This document shows, one piece after another, positions 15,406 through 24,046 of a stretch of DNA of 64,000 nucleotides. Below the pieces are notes generated by a model that was given only the letters and a program-made list of their open reading frames with translations, made no database searches and was not told the DNA's origin. The DNA comes from Sphingobium sp. TCM1 (GTDB lineage Bacteria > Pseudomonadota > Alphaproteobacteria > Sphingomonadales > Sphingomonadaceae). Each line of letters starts with the position of its first letter. Within the stretch, counting starts at the first letter, position 1. The stretch covers positions 1 through 64,000 of the forward strand of contig NZ_LXVX01000023.1 in the NCBI RefSeq assembly GCF_001650725.1, written 5' to 3'. A program made the position numbers and the translations under genes.

Positions 15406-15876
15406 TTATCGCTGCAACTTTGCCATCGCTTCCACTTCGATGGTTGTAAGCTCGTCGATTGTCAGGTCGAGCGCAGAGCGCTGCGTCTTCAAGTCGACCA
15501 ACCTTTCCCGGATGCGGGCAATCAATCGCTCCATTTGCTCCTTATGCTCGGGATCGGCATCGTAGAGATCGAGAAACTCCTTGATTTCCTTGATGGAGAA
15601 GCCAAGGCGTTTGCCGCGCAAAATCAGCTGTATGCGTCCGATCTCACGCCTGGAATATGCCCGGGTACTGCCTACCCGTTGAGGGGCGATAAGCCCCTCC
15701 TTTTCGTAGAAGCGTAGCGTGCGAAGTGTCAGTCCGAGTTCCTGAGCGACATCCTGGATGCCGTACACTTGTAAATCCGCATCCTTTGCGCGGGTTCTCC
15801 CCTTGTGCGTGGGGTTGTCGCGATCCGCGTCCTTAAGCGTTTCATCGTCCTCGGCGAGGTGGAGCGAGTTCCCCAT
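15406..15876 (-). CDS. MerR family regulator, LiuR-like
   Basis: The 156-residue protein has a MerR winged helix-turn-helix (YGIQDVAQELGLTLRTLRFY then EKEGLIAPQRVGSTRAYSRR) followed by a coiled-coil dimerisation helix (EHKEQMERLIARIRERLVDL). It lacks the cysteine pattern of metal-sensing MerR proteins. MerR regulators of this size next to acyl-CoA genes, such as LiuR, control branched-chain or fatty-acid catabolism by binding ACGT-rich dyads. The start at 15876 has GGGAG eight bases upstream and is preferred to 15927. It is the last gene of the DUF2147-fadL-fadD-merR operon; the dyad at 20449-20465 is the likely target. Confidence 0.8.
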   Translation of the reverse strand: MGNSLHLAEDDETLKDADRDNPTHKGRTRAKDADLQVYGIQDVAQELGLTLRTLRFYEKEGLIAPQRVGSTRAYSRREIGRIQLILRGKRLGFSIKEIKEFLDLYDADPEHKEQMERLIARIRERLVDLKTQRSALDLTIDELTTIEVEAMAKLQR

Positions 15877-15957
15877 GCCATCCACTCCCTGTCCTCCAAT
15901 CACGGCTACCCTACCACTCAAGCGCATAAGCCTCGTAGCTTGACAGGGGATAGAGGC

Positions 15958-17619
15958 TCAGGCGAGCTTTTTGTTCTCCTCCTCGATCAAATCCTTCTTC
16001 GAAAGTTTGCCGATCAACGTCTTGGGCAGGCTGTCCCGGAATGCGAAGGCCTTGGGCATCTCGATCTTGCTGAGGCGATCCTGCAAAAAGACCTTGAGTT
16101 CATCGACGGTCAGGTTCGATCCCTCGTGCAGCGCGATGAACAACTTGGGAGATTGACCTCTGTAGGCGTCAGGAATCGCGATTGCGATCGCCTCCTTTAC
16201 CGCCGGGTGCTGGTAGGCCGCATCCTCGATGATCCGGGGATATACATTATATCCGCCACAGAAGATGATGTCCTTGATGCGGTCGACGAGGAAGAGATAG
16301 CCATGCTCATCAAAATAGCCGATATCGCCGGTTCGTAGCGCGCCATCGACGAAGACAGCACTGGTTTCTGCAGGGCGCTGCCAATAGCCCTTCATCACCT
16401 GAGGGCCGCGGGCGCACACTTCTCCGCGTTCTCCCTGGGGAAGAACCCGCGAGGGATTCTCCGGATCTCGGATCTCGATGATGGTGCCGGGGAAACTTGG
16501 GCCGCAGCTATTGTCCTTCACCGTCCCAAACAACGGGTTGCAGGCGATGATCGGGGCGGTTTCGGAGAGCCCATATCCTTCCACGACCCTGGCACGCGTG
16601 CGTGCCTCGAACTCCTCGCGTACCTCGAGCGGGAGCGGTGCGCCGCCGGATATACAGGCGCGCACGGCCGAGAGATCGGGTATCTCGTCGTCCGGAAGCG
16701 CGTTCAGGGCAACATAGATCGTAGGCACGCCGAAGAACTGTGTCGGCGGCTTGCGCTTCATCGTGTTGAGAACCTGCTTCATCTCAAACCGTGGCAGCAG
16801 GACGATTTCGGCGCCGATTTCGACTGAGAAGTTGAGCACCGTCGTGAGTGCGAAGACGTGAAACATGGGCAGGACGCCGAGAGTTCTCTCCTGCTGCGGG
16901 CGAAGTCCTCCCACATGCACCACCATCTGGGCGCTGTTCGCCGTGAGGTTGGCGTGGGTCAGCATTGCGCCCTTGGGCACGCCGGTTGTGCCTCCGGTAT
17001 ATTGAAGGACCGCGACATCATCAGGGTGACGTTCTACCGCGTCAGGTTCGGCATCATGGGCGAGAAGCGCCTTGAGCCGGACATGAAGGCCTTCGTCGAG
17101 TATCCGCGCGTGGTCTTTTCGCTTGAATAGCGCAAAGCCCAGGCCTTGCAGCCAGGGCAGCATATCCCTCATGCCGCACAACACGATCTTGTCCAGCCCG
17201 GCACGTGGCGCGACGGCTTGCACTTTCTCGTGGATTATCCGGACGTCCGGTACCGCCATCATGCGCGTTCCCGAGTCCCGGATCTGATGCTCCAGTTCGC
17301 GCTCCGTGTAGAGCGGGTTGAAGTTGACCACGATCGCACCCACGCGCAGCGCCGCGAAGTACAATATCGCGAAATAGGGGCAGTTCGGCAGGCACAGGCC
17401 GAACCGATCGCCCTTGCGCAGCCCCTGATCCTGCAATCCACGTGCTGCACGGCGAACGAGTTGCCCCACCTGCGCATAAGTCCAGGTTCGCCCGAGAAAG
17501 TCGATGGCGACGCGTTCGGGATAAAGGTTCAACGCATTGTCGAGGAGGTCGGTCAGGAGCCGTGGCGGAATTGCCGGTTCCGGTATCGACGGGAAGGCGC
17601 TGATGGCGGGCTGGGGCAT
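15958..17619 (-). CDS. fadD: Long-chain fatty acid--CoA ligase
   Basis: The 553-residue enzyme activates fatty acids with ATP and CoA. It has the adenylate-forming P-loop LQYTGGTTGVPKGAMLTH, the A5 motif VEGYGLSETAPI, the A7/A8 motifs LRTGDIGYFDEHGYLFLVDR and IKDIIFCGGYNVYPRIIED, and the C-terminal catalytic lysine in LPKTLIGKLSKKDL. Length is normal. The ATG at 17619 has GGAG six bases upstream and gives the usual N-terminus; the in-frame ATG at 17634 overlaps the fadL stop. FadL brings the fatty acid across the outer membrane and FadD traps it as acyl-CoA for the rightward beta-oxidation operon. Confidence 0.93.
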   Translation of the reverse strand: MPQPAISAFPSIPEPAIPPRLLTDLLDNALNLYPERVAIDFLGRTWTYAQVGQLVRRAARGLQDQGLRKGDRFGLCLPNCPYFAILYFAALRVGAIVVNFNPLYTERELEHQIRDSGTRMMAVPDVRIIHEKVQAVAPRAGLDKIVLCGMRDMLPWLQGLGFALFKRKDHARILDEGLHVRLKALLAHDAEPDAVERHPDDVAVLQYTGGTTGVPKGAMLTHANLTANSAQMVVHVGGLRPQQERTLGVLPMFHVFALTTVLNFSVEIGAEIVLLPRFEMKQVLNTMKRKPPTQFFGVPTIYVALNALPDDEIPDLSAVRACISGGAPLPLEVREEFEARTRARVVEGYGLSETAPIIACNPLFGTVKDNSCGPSFPGTIIEIRDPENPSRVLPQGERGEVCARGPQVMKGYWQRPAETSAVFVDGALRTGDIGYFDEHGYLFLVDRIKDIIFCGGYNVYPRIIEDAAYQHPAVKEAIAIAIPDAYRGQSPKLFIALHEGSNLTVDELKVFLQDRLSKIEMPKAFAFRDSLPKTLIGKLSKKDLIEEENKKLA

Positions 17620-17633
17620 GGCGATCTCCAGCA

Positions 17634-18941
17634 TCAGAAGTGGAAACGTCCGCCGAGCGACAGCACGACGGCGTGCGCGTCCTCGAGCTTGCCGTCCATC
17701 AGGATCGGCGTCTGCACGGCCGTGCCGGCATAGGCCGCTGTCGTGCGATCAATAGTCGTATCCTTGAACGTAATATACGCTGCGCCCGCATCGAGCGTGA
17801 ACCGGGAAGACACGGCATAGCTTGTGCCGGCAGCGAAATTCCAACGGTTGCTGTCAGGCACTCGAGCGTCCCGATTGCCGTTGCGCGTCGGGGTCTGGGC
17901 GTGTTGAACGCCGGCACGAACGGTCCAGGCTGGTGTGACCGCGTAATCGATGCCGCCTGCGAAGCTCCAAGTGTCCCGGTAATTTTCCGGGATTGAAACG
18001 TTGAGCGGCGCGCCGAGCCGGATAGCGTCGAATTTCGACCAACCCATGCGGGTCACCTGACCGTTGAGGGTGACCTTGGGCGACACCGCCACGCGCGCTC
18101 CGAAGATCGCCTGCCAGGGGGTCTCGAACGTGGCGTTTGCATTCACTACGCTGTTTTGCCCGGCGAGCGGACCAAGAAGACCGGTCGTCGTCACCGAACC
18201 GTCGAGATTATGCTTCACGCTCGACTTGTAGCTGGCGCCCAGTTGCATGGGGCCGGCGCGATATTGCAGCCCGGCCGACCAGCCAAGATCCCAACCATTG
18301 CCTTTCAGCTCCTGGTGGCCGTCGGCGAGAAGAGGCGATAGGTTCGGCAGATAGTTGGACAATGATGCGTCGGCATATTCGATATTAAGCGCGGCGCCGA
18401 TGCTGAGATTTGGCGTAACGAGGTAGGCGATCGATGGCTGGATGTCGTATGTTCGCAGCTTGGTCTTGTCGGCGCTATACCGTGCCCAGCTGTCGGCATC
18501 ATAATTGGTTGTGAAGCTATAAGGGGAGGCGACGGTCAGCCCCAAAGCGAGCCGTGATGTCAGGCCGACGGCTATCGCGCCGGAGGGTAGTACGCCATTA
18601 TTGATCGGATCACGAGAGCGTTGGCTCCCGCCTACAGCCGCAGCCGACTGCCCGGGACGGACAATGAGCGTGTTGACATTGTCAACCGACCCTTTGGGAA
18701 GGATTACGCTTACGGCCTGGTGGGCATCGACTCCTTCCATGCCTGCGATCGCAGCCGGATTCCACCAGAGGGACTGTACGCCCTGGTCGGCGACCTCGCC
18801 CGAAAAGGCTCGTCCGGCACCTCTGGACGATTGTTCCTGAAGGTAAAAGGCCTGCGCGCTCGCGGCTTGCGGCGCGAGCAATCCAGCCGCCACGGCCGAT
18901 GTTGCGATCCCAACTTTCCAATTTTTGCCTGCCACGCCCAT
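17634..18941 (-). CDS. fadL: FadL/OmpP1/TodX family outer-membrane channel
   Basis: The 435-residue protein has a signal peptide (NWKVGIATSAVAAGLLAPQA, cleavage near ASAQA). It then begins with the hatch motif AFYLQEQSSRGAGRAFSGEVA and WWNPAAIAG, the classic FadL N-terminal signature containing the NPA tripeptide. Alternating amphipathic strands follow and the C-terminus ends in GGRFHF, with the terminal aromatic needed for outer-membrane assembly. It imports long-chain fatty acids or other hydrophobic compounds. The start at 18941 is chosen because it gives a proper signal peptide and follows an AAAGGGGAG purine tract. It lies 32 bases after the DUF2147 gene and directly abuts fadD. Confidence 0.9.
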   Translation of the reverse strand: MGVAGKNWKVGIATSAVAAGLLAPQAASAQAFYLQEQSSRGAGRAFSGEVADQGVQSLWWNPAAIAGMEGVDAHQAVSVILPKGSVDNVNTLIVRPGQSAAAVGGSQRSRDPINNGVLPSGAIAVGLTSRLALGLTVASPYSFTTNYDADSWARYSADKTKLRTYDIQPSIAYLVTPNLSIGAALNIEYADASLSNYLPNLSPLLADGHQELKGNGWDLGWSAGLQYRAGPMQLGASYKSSVKHNLDGSVTTTGLLGPLAGQNSVVNANATFETPWQAIFGARVAVSPKVTLNGQVTRMGWSKFDAIRLGAPLNVSIPENYRDTWSFAGGIDYAVTPAWTVRAGVQHAQTPTRNGNRDARVPDSNRWNFAAGTSYAVSSRFTLDAGAAYITFKDTTIDRTTAAYAGTAVQTPILMDGKLEDAHAVVLSLGGRFHF

Positions 18942-18973
18942 CTCCCCTTTCGTGATTGTCAAATTCCTCGTGC

Positions 18974-19378
18974 TTATCGGAGGCGCGTCCATGTCTGCGT
19001 CTTGCACAGGGGCCAGACGATGCAGCCCTTGAGGCGCAAATGATCCCGATCGGCTAACGTGACCGTCGCGCTGTATGTACCGCCATCCTCAGCGTTGTAG
19101 ATGGAACCACCCGACCAACTGCCCGACTTCCACGTAAAACCCTGCAGAATCTGCAATCCACGAAGCGGACGACCGCGCAACGCAGCGGTCTTGTTCTTTT
19201 CGTCACGTAGTTCGGGGTTGGCTTTGATCCCGTCGGAACTGATCAAGGCACCGCAGATCGATTGCCCGCAGCGGGTGATTTCCACGACGCCATGACGGCT
19301 CTCGGTTTGCCAGCGACCGACAACGGTGTCGGCGGGCAATGCAGTGCTCGAAGCCAGTAGTGTCAGAATGATCGACAT
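18974..19378 (-). CDS. DUF2147 secreted protein
   Basis: The 134-residue product has a short N-terminal export signal (MSIILTLLASSTALPADT). It has the DUF2147 core VVGRWQTESRHGVVEITRCG with paired cysteines (CGQSICGALI), and a second pair in LRLKGCIVWPLCKTQTWTR. DUF2147 proteins are small periplasmic beta-barrels of unknown function. It heads the fadL-fadD-merR operon. A second DUF2147 gene ends the aldehyde/alcohol dehydrogenase operon at 37195, so both lipid-related operons carry one. Confidence 0.8.
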   Translation of the reverse strand: MSIILTLLASSTALPADTVVGRWQTESRHGVVEITRCGQSICGALISSDGIKANPELRDEKNKTAALRGRPLRGLQILQGFTWKSGSWSGGSIYNAEDGGTYSATVTLADRDHLRLKGCIVWPLCKTQTWTRLR

Positions 19379-19463
19379 TGTTCCTCTCCGCGCGCCTTCA
19401 GGCGACCGTCTGTTTCACGTCTGGAGCCAATATGCGGCAAATCAGCGTCCCATAACCATCTCG

Positions 19464-19483
19464 ATGACGTATAGGTAAGTCAA
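19464..19483. promoter_or_regulatory. Possible MerR/LiuR-type dyad upstream of the DUF2147-fadL operon
   Basis: TGACGT at 19465-19470 and AGTCAA at 19478-19483 form an imperfect inverted repeat about 85 bases upstream of the operon. On the reverse strand it reads TTGAC...ACGTCA, sharing both ends with the better dyad at 20449-20465 but with a longer centre. It could let the MerR protein control its own operon. The match is weak. Confidence 0.25.
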
Positions 19484-19589
19484 TAGCTCAATGCGTCATC
19501 AAAATGCCTATTAGGTTGTGTGCGAATTGGAGGGGTCAGGCGCTGCTGGCCCCGTCGTCAGGGTTCGGGCGTGTTCGTGTGTGACGCCG

Positions 19590-20234
19590 TCAAGCTATTG
19601 ATCTGTGCGTGCCTTCAAGCAAGGAAAGATTGCGATAATTGCCCAGTTCCTGAATGCGCTGGATGGAACGCGACACTTCGCCGTCAGCCGCCCCGTTCGC
19701 GGCAACGACCAGGCGCCCGTAGCCGCCGGCGTGAATGCGAAAGTCGCTCCAGATCCGGACGCTATCCCCGATGATGCAGGAGACGAGATGGCCCGGATGG
19801 AAGTCGGCCCGATCGACAACCGGCTCGGCGTAGCTATCGTTCGCCACAACGACGATGTGGGTTGCGCGGATGACCAGGCCCGGCAGCGTTTCCATCCACT
19901 GCAAGGTATCACTGAAGGGGCCGACGTCGGGAGCAGACCAGAACTGCGCGTCCGCGCTGACCGAGGTTGACGTTAGCGTCGTGGTGACCGCTTCACTGTG
20001 CCTTTCCCAGGCCAGCCGCCCGTTGGCGGACCACTCCGTTTCCAGGTGGCGCAGGTTGCGATCGAGTCCAGAGGCACATCGCTGCTCCAGGATCAGCCAT
20101 TCCTTCTCCCGGTCATTCTCATCGACCAGGCGAACCGTCTGAAATGCCATGGCGGGCAATTCGAGTGCAGGAAAACGGCGCAGATGCATTTCGCCGACGA
20201 TCTGACGCCGGAGGGGATGCTCAGAAAATCGCAT
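19590..20234 (-). pseudogene. Truncated DUF3422 membrane protein gene
   Basis: The 214-residue frame starts MRFSEHPLRRQIVGEMHLR, the N-terminal signature of DUF3422 (HPLR then E-H-R). It continues with the conserved ERHSEAVTTTLT region and ends just after IQELGNYRNLSLLEG. Complete family members have about 420 residues and continue with two transmembrane helices. Here the sequence switches to THRSIA and stop, and no continuation is seen downstream, so the 3' half was lost. It lies between the two divergent fatty-acid operons. Confidence 0.65.
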
Positions 20235-20448
20235 GTGTGCGCCTTCGAAAACAGGTGCAGTGGCGCTTGGGGAGAGGCGCAGCCGTCGATAAGACGGGCG
20301 CGAGCATCATCGCCGGGATGAGAGTGCGCGGTTTTTCACTGGCGAGCATCCGTACGTTCCTCGGCCAAGACCTCCGATATCAAGCCTCCCGGGAACCGGT
20401 GCATGACGATTCCCTCGACGGCGTGAGAAGAGTGCCAAAGATTTTAGT

Positions 20449-20465
20449 TGACGTAAACGTCATTT
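20449..20465. promoter_or_regulatory. LiuR-type MerR operator before the beta-oxidation operon
   Basis: TTGACGTAAACGTCATT contains the near-perfect dyad TGACGT-AA-ACGTCA. The described LiuR consensus in proteobacteria is an ACGTAAACGT dyad flanked by T/A, so the match is close. It lies 21 bases before the first possible start (20487) and 51 before the preferred start of the thiolase gene. A LiuR-like MerR gene sits in the neighbouring operon, making autonomous local control likely. Confidence 0.6.
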
Positions 20466-20516
20466 CACGCACCATTAGGTAATCAGATGTCCGATTCCCT
20501 GGAGAGGCTATCATCG

Positions 20517-21653
20517 ATGCGTAATGTGGTTGTTGCGGGCTATGCCCGGTCCCCCTTTCACCTGGCAGGCAAGGGCGCGCTGGCGCGCGTCCGCCCTGAC
20601 GATCTGGCCGCTCAGGTCATTCGCGGACTGATTCAGCAGACCGGCGTGAAGGCCGAAGATATCGAGGATATCGTGCTGGGCTGCGCTTTTCCTGAAGGCG
20701 AGCAGGGCTTCAACATCGCGCGCCTTATCGGTCTTCTCGCCGACCTGCCGCTCTCTGTCGGCGGCATGACCGTTAATCGCTTCTGCGGATCGTCGATGAG
20801 CTCGGTCCACATCGCTGCGGGCCAGATTCAGCTTGGCGCCGGCGAGGCCTTCATCTGCGCGGGCGTGGAGTCGATGAGCCGCGTGCCGATGATGGGGTTC
20901 AATCCGCTGCCGAACCCCGAGCTCGCGAAGAAGAGCGCCGCCTATATGGGCATGGGCGACACGGCGGAGAATATCGCGACCAAATATCAGATCACCCGTG
21001 CCCAGCAGGAAGCCTTTGCGGTCGCCAGTCAGGACAAGGCGGCCGCGGCTATCGCGGCCGGCAAGCTCGAGGCCGAGATCGTGCCGATCACGACCAAGGC
21101 GGGCGTGGTCGACAAGGATGGCACGCCGCGTGCCGGCACGACGACGGAAACCCTCGCCGGGCTGAAGCCGGCCTTCAGCCAGGACGGCACGGTAACGGCG
21201 GGAACGTCCTCGCCGCTGACCGATGGCGCAAGCGCAATCCTGGTCACGAGCGAGGATTATGCGCGCGCGCATGGACTGCCGATCCTTGCCCGCATCAAGT
21301 CGGTTGCTGTCTCTGGCTGCCAGCCGGAGATCATGGGCATCGGACCGGTCGAGGCCTCGCGCAAGGCGCTGCAGCGGGCGGGGCTCAGTGTGGACCAGCT
21401 TGACGTTGTCGAGCTCAACGAAGCCTTTGCGAGCCAGTCACTGGCCTGCATCAGCGACCTGGGGCTTGACCAGTCGAAGGTCAATCTGGACGGCGGCGCC
21501 ATCGCGATAGGCCACCCTCTGGGGGCGACCGGTGCGCGGATCGTGGGCAAGGCCGCGGCTCTGCTGAAGCGCGAAGGCGGCAGCTATGCGCTTGCCACCC
21601 AGTGCATCGGCGGCGGTCAGGGCATCGCCACCGTGCTGGAGGCGGCGGAATGA
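20517..21653 (+). CDS. fadA: Acetyl-CoA acyltransferase (thiolase)
   Basis: The 378-residue thiolase cleaves 3-ketoacyl-CoA. The nucleophilic cysteine is in VNRFCGSSMSSVHIA (about residue 90), the catalytic histidine in GGAIAIGHPLGATGARI and the acid/base cysteine in CIGGGQGIATVLE. The product MRNVVVAGYARSPF from the ATG at 20517 is the usual thiolase start and has GGAGAGG upstream; the in-frame ATG at 20487 would add ten residues. It overlaps the next gene by four bases, the standard fadA-fadB coupling although in reverse order to E. coli. Confidence 0.92.
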   Translation: MRNVVVAGYARSPFHLAGKGALARVRPDDLAAQVIRGLIQQTGVKAEDIEDIVLGCAFPEGEQGFNIARLIGLLADLPLSVGGMTVNRFCGSSMSSVHIAAGQIQLGAGEAFICAGVESMSRVPMMGFNPLPNPELAKKSAAYMGMGDTAENIATKYQITRAQQEAFAVASQDKAAAAIAAGKLEAEIVPITTKAGVVDKDGTPRAGTTTETLAGLKPAFSQDGTVTAGTSSPLTDGASAILVTSEDYARAHGLPILARIKSVAVSGCQPEIMGIGPVEASRKALQRAGLSVDQLDVVELNEAFASQSLACISDLGLDQSKVNLDGGAIAIGHPLGATGARIVGKAAALLKREGGSYALATQCIGGGQGIATVLEAAE

Positions 21654-24001
21654 GCGAGCAGGCCATCAAGCCAGTCGGCGCCCCGCCGGAAACCATCAAA
21701 AAGGTCTGCGTGATCGGCGCAGGCGTCATGGGCGCCGGCATCGCAGCGCAGGTCGCCAATGCCGGCGTGCCGGTGCTGCTGCTCGATATCGTGCCCAAGG
21801 AGGGCGGCGATCGTGACGCCGTGGCGAAGGGTGCGGTCGCGAAGATGCTGAAGACCGATCCGGCGCCCTTCATGTCGAAGGCTGCGGCGAAGCTCGTTGA
21901 AACGGGCAATATCGACGACCATCTCGAGCGGGTGGCCGAATGCGACTGGATCGTCGAGGCGATCGTCGAACGGCTCGACATCAAGCAGGCGCTCTACGCC
22001 AAGCTCGAGCAGCTCAAGCGTCCGGGCACGGCGGTATCGTCCAATACCTCGACGATTCCGCTTGGCCATCTGGTCGAGGGGCGGGACGATCAGTTCAAAC
22101 AGGACTTCCTGATCACCCATTTCTTCAATCCGCCGCGCTACATGCGGCTCATCGAAATCGTGACCGGCCCCGACACTGATACGGCTGTGGCGAGGCGCGT
22201 CTCGGATTTCGTCGATCGAAAGCTCGGCAAGCGCATCGTGCCGGCGCGGGACACGCCGGGCTTCATCGCCAATCGCATCGGTACCTACTGGCTGGCCGTC
22301 GCGATCAATGCCGCGATGGACCAGGGGCTGACGGTGGAGGAAGCCGACCAGATCGGCGGAAAGCCGATGGGCGTGCCCAAGACCGGCATTTTCGGCCTTG
22401 TCGATCTCGTTGGCGTCGACCTCATGCCGCTGCTCACGAAGAGCCTGTCCTCGACGCTGCCGGCAGGTGACGCCTATTTCGACACGGTGAGGCCGATGCC
22501 GCTCGTCGACAGGATGATCGCGGAAGGCTTTACCGGGCGGAAGGGCAAGGGCGGTTTCTACGCGTTCGACAAGGCGACGAAGACCAAGAAAGCGCTCGAT
22601 CTCGCGACCGGCGAATATCGCGTATCGGTGAAGCCGGCTTCCTTGCCGGGCCGGGCCGAGAAGGACCTGGCAGCATTGGTTGCTGCGCCCGGCAAGGTCG
22701 GCGCCTATGCCTGGGAAATTCTCGGCAAGGTTCTTTCCTATGCCGCGAGTCTGGTCGGTGAAGCTGCGGACAACATCGTCGGCATCGATGACGCGATGAA
22801 GCTCGGCTACAACTGGAAGTTCGGGCCGTTCGAACTGATCGATCGCCTCGGGCCGGGCAAGCTCGCCGAACGGCTGGCCGCCGAGGGGCGGGATGTTCCC
22901 GCGATCCTCAAGGTAGCCGGAGATCGGCCTTTTTACCGGGTGCAGGACGGCCGTCGGCAATATCTCGATGCCGCCGGCGACTATCATGATGTCGTGCGGC
23001 CCGAGGGCGTGCTGCTGCTGGAAGACATCAAGCTCCATAGCCAGCCGATCCTCAAAAATGGTTCGGCGGCACTCTGGGATGTCGGCGACGGCGTTGCCTG
23101 CCTTGAGTTCACCGGCAAGATGAACGCGCTCGACGGCGATGTGATGAAGCTGATCGGTCAGGCGATCCCGGTCGTGCAGGACAAGTTCAAGGCGCTCGTC
23201 GTCTATAATGAGGGCAGCAATTTCTCCGCCGGCGCCAATCTCGGTCTTGCTCTGTTCGCACTGAACATCGCGGCATGGGGCGAGATCGAAAAGCTCGTCG
23301 CGGGCGGGCAGCAGGCCTACAAGGCGCTCAAATATGCGCTGTTCCCGGTCGTGAGCGCTCCGGCCGGCATGGCATTGGGCGGCGGTTGCGAGATCCTGCT
23401 CAACAGTGATGCCGTGCAGGCCCATGCCGAAAGCTATGTGGGTCTGGTCGAGTGCGGCGTGGGTCTGATCCCTGGCTGGGGCGGATGCGGTGAAATGATC
23501 GATCGCTGGCGCTCCAGTCCCGGCATGCCCAAGGGGCCGATGCCGGCCGTAGCCAAGGTCTTCGAGACGGTATCGACAGCCACTGTGGCAAAGTCGGCCG
23601 CCGAGGCGAAGGAGCATGGCTTCCTGCGTCCCTCGGACGGCATTACGATGAACCGGGACCGTCTGCTGGCGGACGCCAAGGCGAAGGCACTGGAACTGGC
23701 CGACGGTTACAAACCGCCTGTGGCTCCGGAATTCCGCTTGCCTGGCGCGGGAGGCAAGTCCGCTCTTTCGATGGCTGTCGAAGGCTTCCAGGCCCGTGGC
23801 CTCGCCACATCTTACGATGGTGTCGTATCCGGCGCGCTCGCCGACGTCCTGACGGGCGGCGAGAAGGATCTCATCGACATCGTGACCGAAGAGGATCTGC
23901 TGGCGCTCGAGCGCAAGGCCTTCATGCAACTGGTGCGCGACCCGCGGACCCAGGCGCGCGTCGAGCAGATGCTCGTCACCGGCAAGCCGCTGCGTAACTG
24001 A
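21650..24001 (+). CDS. Bifunctional 3-hydroxyacyl-CoA dehydrogenase / enoyl-CoA hydratase
   Basis: The 783-residue protein is arranged as dehydrogenase first and hydratase last, like FadN-type enzymes rather than E. coli FadB. The NAD-binding loop VIGAGVMGAGIAAQVANAG is at residues 21-39, followed by the 3HCDH domain (ITHFFNPPRYMRLIEIV with the catalytic His, and DTPGFIANRIGTYW). A second 3HCDH C-domain is near 340-430. The C-terminal crotonase-like part has GMALGGGCEILLNSDAVQAH and VGLVECGVGLIPGWGG. It should perform the hydration and dehydrogenation steps of beta-oxidation. Start overlaps the thiolase stop (ATGA). Confidence 0.92.
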   Translation: MSEQAIKPVGAPPETIKKVCVIGAGVMGAGIAAQVANAGVPVLLLDIVPKEGGDRDAVAKGAVAKMLKTDPAPFMSKAAAKLVETGNIDDHLERVAECDWIVEAIVERLDIKQALYAKLEQLKRPGTAVSSNTSTIPLGHLVEGRDDQFKQDFLITHFFNPPRYMRLIEIVTGPDTDTAVARRVSDFVDRKLGKRIVPARDTPGFIANRIGTYWLAVAINAAMDQGLTVEEADQIGGKPMGVPKTGIFGLVDLVGVDLMPLLTKSLSSTLPAGDAYFDTVRPMPLVDRMIAEGFTGRKGKGGFYAFDKATKTKKALDLATGEYRVSVKPASLPGRAEKDLAALVAAPGKVGAYAWEILGKVLSYAASLVGEAADNIVGIDDAMKLGYNWKFGPFELIDRLGPGKLAERLAAEGRDVPAILKVAGDRPFYRVQDGRRQYLDAAGDYHDVVRPEGVLLLEDIKLHSQPILKNGSAALWDVGDGVACLEFTGKMNALDGDVMKLIGQAIPVVQDKFKALVVYNEGSNFSAGANLGLALFALNIAAWGEIEKLVAGGQQAYKALKYALFPVVSAPAGMALGGGCEILLNSDAVQAHAESYVGLVECGVGLIPGWGGCGEMIDRWRSSPGMPKGPMPAVAKVFETVSTATVAKSAAEAKEHGFLRPSDGITMNRDRLLADAKAKALELADGYKPPVAPEFRLPGAGGKSALSMAVEGFQARGLATSYDGVVSGALADVLTGGEKDLIDIVTEEDLLALERKAFMQLVRDPRTQARVEQMLVTGKPLRN

Positions 24002-24046
24002 TTGGCGGCCGGCGGCCGGATGGCCGACCGGTCAGGAGATATAAAT

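Noticed and set aside
21617..23929. Long reverse-strand open frame (770 codons) opposite the hydroxyacyl-CoA dehydrogenase gene
   Set aside because: It mirrors a clear gene with conserved motifs on the other strand; such frames are common in high-GC DNA and the translation has no recognisable domain.
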